Below, in pieces: positions 6,584 through 8,317 of a DNA stretch of 8,317 bases. The DNA is from Deltaproteobacteria bacterium. Its GTDB lineage: Bacteria > Desulfobacterota > Desulfuromonadia > Desulfuromonadales > BM103. A program made the position numbers and the translations under genes. Each line of letters opens with the position of its first letter. Position 1 is the stretch's first letter. The stretch lies in contig JAFDBW010000217.1 of assembly GCA_019313105.1 (NCBI GenBank), positions 1 to 8,317 on the forward strand, given 5' to 3'. Under the pieces are notes generated by a model. That model saw nothing but the letters and a program-made list of their open reading frames with translations, did no database searches and was not told where the DNA came from.

Positions 6584-6686
6584 AGCGGGGATTAGGGGCT
6601 GGAGGCTAGGGGCTGGCAAAAACTTTGAACCAAGCTCCAGTCCCCGCATCATACCAGCCCCCAACCCCTGACTACCAGTCTCCGCC
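6584..6686. repeat. Imperfect inverted-repeat element between alr and thiED
   Basis: The left arm (about 6584-6616) carries GGGGCTGG twice, as GCGGGGATTAGGGGCTGGAG and then GCTAGGGGCTGG. The right arm (6654-6685) read on the minus strand gives GGAGACTGGTAGTC, then AGGGGTTGGGGGCTGG, so the arms pair imperfectly over about 33 bases. The middle (6635-6647) holds CTCCAGTCCCCGC, which can also pair with the left arm. Related sequence occurs in the purD-purH gap (3397-3430). No coding potential or transposase is present. It looks like a degenerate non-autonomous intergenic repeat of no family I can name. Confidence 0.6.
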
Positions 6687-6695
6687 TTTAAAATG

Positions 6696-6723
6696 TTGAC
6701 AGCCAATCGATCAATATTCTACG
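6696..6723 (+). promoter_or_regulatory. Candidate promoter of the thiED transcript
   Basis: A perfect -35 box TTGACA at 6696-6701 is followed after 16 bases by TCTACG (6718-6723), which matches only 3 of 6 bases of the -10 consensus. It would start RNA about 80 bases before the riboswitch. The strand and position fit, but the -10 box is weak. Confidence 0.35.
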
Positions 6724-6809
6724 CTGTTCGTCAGCCGATAACGGGAGAATCTTCATTGATCGCATGATGAGATTTTTTCGGTTCGGAATGCTTCAAAACA
6801 CCTGTACCA

Positions 6810-6901
6810 CCGCTAGGGGAGTAGAAGATTACTGAGAGTTTCGTCTCATGGCGAAACGACCCTTGGAACCTGATCCGGATCATGCCGGCGGAGGGAAGCG
6901 G
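6810..6901 (+). ncRNA. TPP riboswitch aptamer (THI element)
   Basis: This is a clear thiamin diphosphate riboswitch controlling the thiED gene downstream. Stem P1 is CCGCT (6810-6814) with AGCGG (6897-6901). P2 is AGGGG (6815-6819) with CCCTT (6860-6864). P3 AGTA/TACT leads into the conserved CTGAGAG (6832-6838). An extra P3a hairpin TTTCG/CGAAA lies at 6839-6856. The second sensor arm shows CCTGATCCGGATCATGCCGG (6869-6888), followed by CGGAGGGAAGC, which is the signature sequence of the class. Its CCGG/CCGG stem keeps the pairing seen in other members with different bases. Ligand binding should stabilise P1 and so allow the downstream terminator. Confidence 0.96.
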
Positions 6902-6934
6902 ACTGGACAGCAACGAGCATACCCTCTAACGGGG

Positions 6935-6971
6935 AAAGCGCCGTGGCACCAGCCGGGCGCTTTTTTGTTTT
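6935..6971 (+). terminator. Intrinsic terminator, expression platform of the TPP riboswitch
   Basis: AAAGCGCC (6935-6942) and GGCGCTTT (6956-6963) form an 8-bp stem with a loop containing a small TGG/CCA pairing. The run TTTTTTGTTTTT (6961-6972) completes the terminator. In the ligand-free state, GGAAGCG of the aptamer's P1 strand (6894-6900) could instead pair with CGCTTTT (6958-6964), with two G-U pairs, and break the terminator. That gives a transcriptional OFF switch. The pairing is read from the sequence, while the switching behaviour is inference from the class. Confidence 0.88.
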
Positions 6972-7080
6972 TAATAAAGACAGAACCTGTCTGGGCGCCG
7001 ATAGAATCTGATCAATGCCGCTTTTATACCAGAAGAGATCATTCTTTTCCGCATTCATCAGCGTCCCATTGGCTTTCGAT

Positions 7081-7129
7081 TCTCTCTGTGTTCTTTGCGC
7101 TTCTGCGAGAGATTGACTTTAAAACATTT
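7081..7129. repeat. CTTTGCGC-type intergenic repeat before thiED
   Basis: The stretch reads TCTCTCTGTGTTCTTTGCGC then TTCTGCGAGAGATTGAC and TTTAAAACATTT. Its CTTTGCGCTT...GCG core and the TTTAAAACATTT tail resemble 5144-5167 upstream of purH (CTTTGCGCTTTCGCG, then TTAAACATTT). Its ends TCTC and GAGA are complementary. It separates the riboswitch terminator from the thiED ribosome binding site. Confidence 0.5.
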
Positions 7130-7146
7130 CCTTTAAGGTTAAGAAT

Positions 7147-8317
7147 ATGATCCAGGGGCTTTATCTGATTACTCCAAATGGTTCCGAGGAACACATCCTG
7201 AAGACTGTCAGTGATGGGCTGCGCGGTGGAGCCAGGGTTGTACAGTACCGGGACAAGCAACGCTCGCCTGATGCCCAGGTCAACCTGGCCCGCCAGCTCG
7301 TACAGCTGTGCAAAGAGGCCGGCGCCACCTTCCTGATCAATGACAGCCCGGAACTGGCCGTGGCCTGTTTTGCCGATGGTGTCCATCTGGGACAGGCCGA
7401 TGGTTCGGTAAACGATGCTCGCAAACTGCTCGGCCCGGGCAAGCTGATCGGCGTTTCCACCCGCACAGTCGACCAGGCCCTGAAGGCCGAAATGGCCGGG
7501 GCCGATTACATCGGTGTCGGCAGCATCTTCCCGACCAGCACCAAGGATGATGCCGAGCTGATCGGGATCGAGACCCTGCGCAAGGTGCGCATGGCAGTCA
7601 AGGTTCCGCTGGTCGCGATTGGCGGCATCGACGGGATGAACGCTGCCGAAGCCATTGCCGCCGGGGCTGACGCCCTGGCTGTGATATCGACCATTGCCGA
7701 CGACCCGGCCCCTGCCCTGGCGGCGAAGGAGCTGTCTCTGTTGTTCAACACCAGGCAAGCTCCGGAATCGACTCGGGTGCTGACAATCGCCGGCTCCGAT
7801 TCCGGCGGCGGCGCGGGAATCCAGGCGGATTTGAAGACGATTGCCTTGCTCGGCTCATTCGGGACCAGCGCGATCACTGTTCTGACCGCGCAGAATACCC
7901 TTGGCGTCCATGGCCTTTCACCGGCCTCCGCAGAATTTATCGTCAAACAGGCACAGGTCGTTCTGGATGACATCGGCACCGACACGGTCAAAACCGGCAT
8001 GCTTTACAGCGCCGATGTCGTTACTGAAGTCGCTGCTTTAATGCACCAACACCATTTGCTCGGAGTGGTTGACCCGGTGATGATCGCCAAGGGCGGCGCG
8101 GCGCTACTAAAGCAGGAGGCAATAGATGCCTTGCGCGACGAATTGCTGCCAGAAACTTATCTGCTGACGCCGAACATCCCCGAAGCCGAAGCCTTGACCG
8201 GCATGAGAATTCGGGCCCTGGAAGAGATGGAAGAGGCGGCGAAAAGCCTCAGGGCGATGGGGCCGCGGCATGTCTTGGTAAAGGGCGGTCACAGCGAGGG
8301 TGATGCTATCGATATCA
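7147..8317 (+). CDS. thiED: Bifunctional thiamin-phosphate synthase / HMP(-P) kinase ThiE-ThiD fusion, 3' end cut off by window edge
   Basis: One uninterrupted frame of 390 visible residues joins two thiamin enzymes. Residues 1-200 are ThiE, which couples HMP-PP with thiazole phosphate to give thiamin phosphate. It shows GLYLITP (4-10), VVQYRDK (31-37), FLINDSPELA (62-71), DGVHLGQAD (77-85), GVSTRT (102-107), DYIGVGSIFPTSTK (120-133) and VAIGGI (156-161). After a short linker (about 201-208), residues 209 onward are ThiD, which phosphorylates HMP and HMP-P. Its motifs are LTIAGSDSGGGAGIQADLKT (212-231), TAQNTLGVHG (247-256), VKTGML (281-286), VVDPVMIAKGG (307-317), LLTPNIPEAEALTG (339-352) and VLVKGGHSEGDAID (376-389). 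The ThiD C-terminus is outside the window. ATG at 7147 has AAGG 8 bases upstream. The TPP riboswitch about 250 bases upstream should shut it off when TPP is abundant. The product of the ThiD half is the substrate of the ThiE half. Confidence 0.96.
   Translation, partial: MIQGLYLITPNGSEEHILKTVSDGLRGGARVVQYRDKQRSPDAQVNLARQLVQLCKEAGATFLINDSPELAVACFADGVHLGQADGSVNDARKLLGPGKLIGVSTRTVDQALKAEMAGADYIGVGSIFPTSTKDDAELIGIETLRKVRMAVKVPLVAIGGIDGMNAAEAIAAGADALAVISTIADDPAPALAAKELSLLFNTRQAPESTRVLTIAGSDSGGGAGIQADLKTIALLGSFGTSAITVLTAQNTLGVHGLSPASAEFIVKQAQVVLDDIGTDTVKTGMLYSADVVTEVAALMHQHHLLGVVDPVMIAKGGAALLKQEAIDALRDELLPETYLLTPNIPEAEALTGMRIRALEEMEEAAKSLRAMGPRHVLVKGGHSEGDAIDI

Noticed and set aside
6748..6778. Hairpin AATCT/AGATT plus TCAT/ATGA followed by a T-run, upstream of the riboswitch
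   Set aside because: The stem is short, AT-rich and interrupted by a bulge. It is too weak to call a terminator.
6978..6992. Small palindrome AGACAG/CTGTCT after the riboswitch terminator
   Set aside because: It is only 6 bp with a 3-base loop and no second copy, and no context supports an operator.
7039..7758. A 239-codon minus-strand open frame opposite thiED
   Set aside because: thiED on the plus strand is unambiguous here, and the opposite frame lacks any recognisable domain.

Overview
This window looks like ordinary chromosomal housekeeping DNA from a Gram-negative, moderately GC-rich bacterium. My best guess is a deltaproteobacterium of the Desulfuromonas/Geobacter type. That rests on the gene set (system II cytochrome c maturation next to an alr-purH-purD-purE run, and a riboswitch-controlled ThiE-ThiD fusion) and on the style of the intergenic repeats. 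It is inference, because no rRNA or marker search was possible.

Layout. The left 6.5 kb is transcribed on the minus strand, in the order alr, purH, purD, purE, resB (right to left). resB runs off the left edge and starts at an unusual TTG. purH, purD and purE encode four activities of de novo purine synthesis: GAR synthetase (PurD), N5-CAIR mutase (PurE), and AICAR transformylase plus IMP cyclohydrolase (PurH). alr makes D-alanine for the cell wall and has its own good promoter. resB encodes part of the membrane machine that delivers heme to apocytochromes c. The minus-strand genes are separated by gaps of 78 to 357 bases that hold hairpins and degenerate repeats, so this is a loose operon and may contain several transcription units.

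The right end is transcribed on the plus strand, divergently from alr. About 640 bases lie between the two start codons. In order they hold the alr promoter, a roughly 100-base inverted-repeat element, a candidate thi promoter, a well-formed TPP riboswitch (THI element), an intrinsic terminator as expression platform, a second dispersed repeat, and then a thiE-thiD fusion gene that runs off the right edge. When thiamin diphosphate is plentiful, the riboswitch should let the terminator form and stop thiED transcription.

I found no CRISPR array, transposase, phage gene, tRNA or rRNA, and no convincing undescribed multi-gene system. The items worth a second look are intergenic: two degenerate repeat families shared between gaps, a long hairpin in front of resB, a perfect hairpin wrapped around the purD stop codon, and a possible structured leader upstream of purH.
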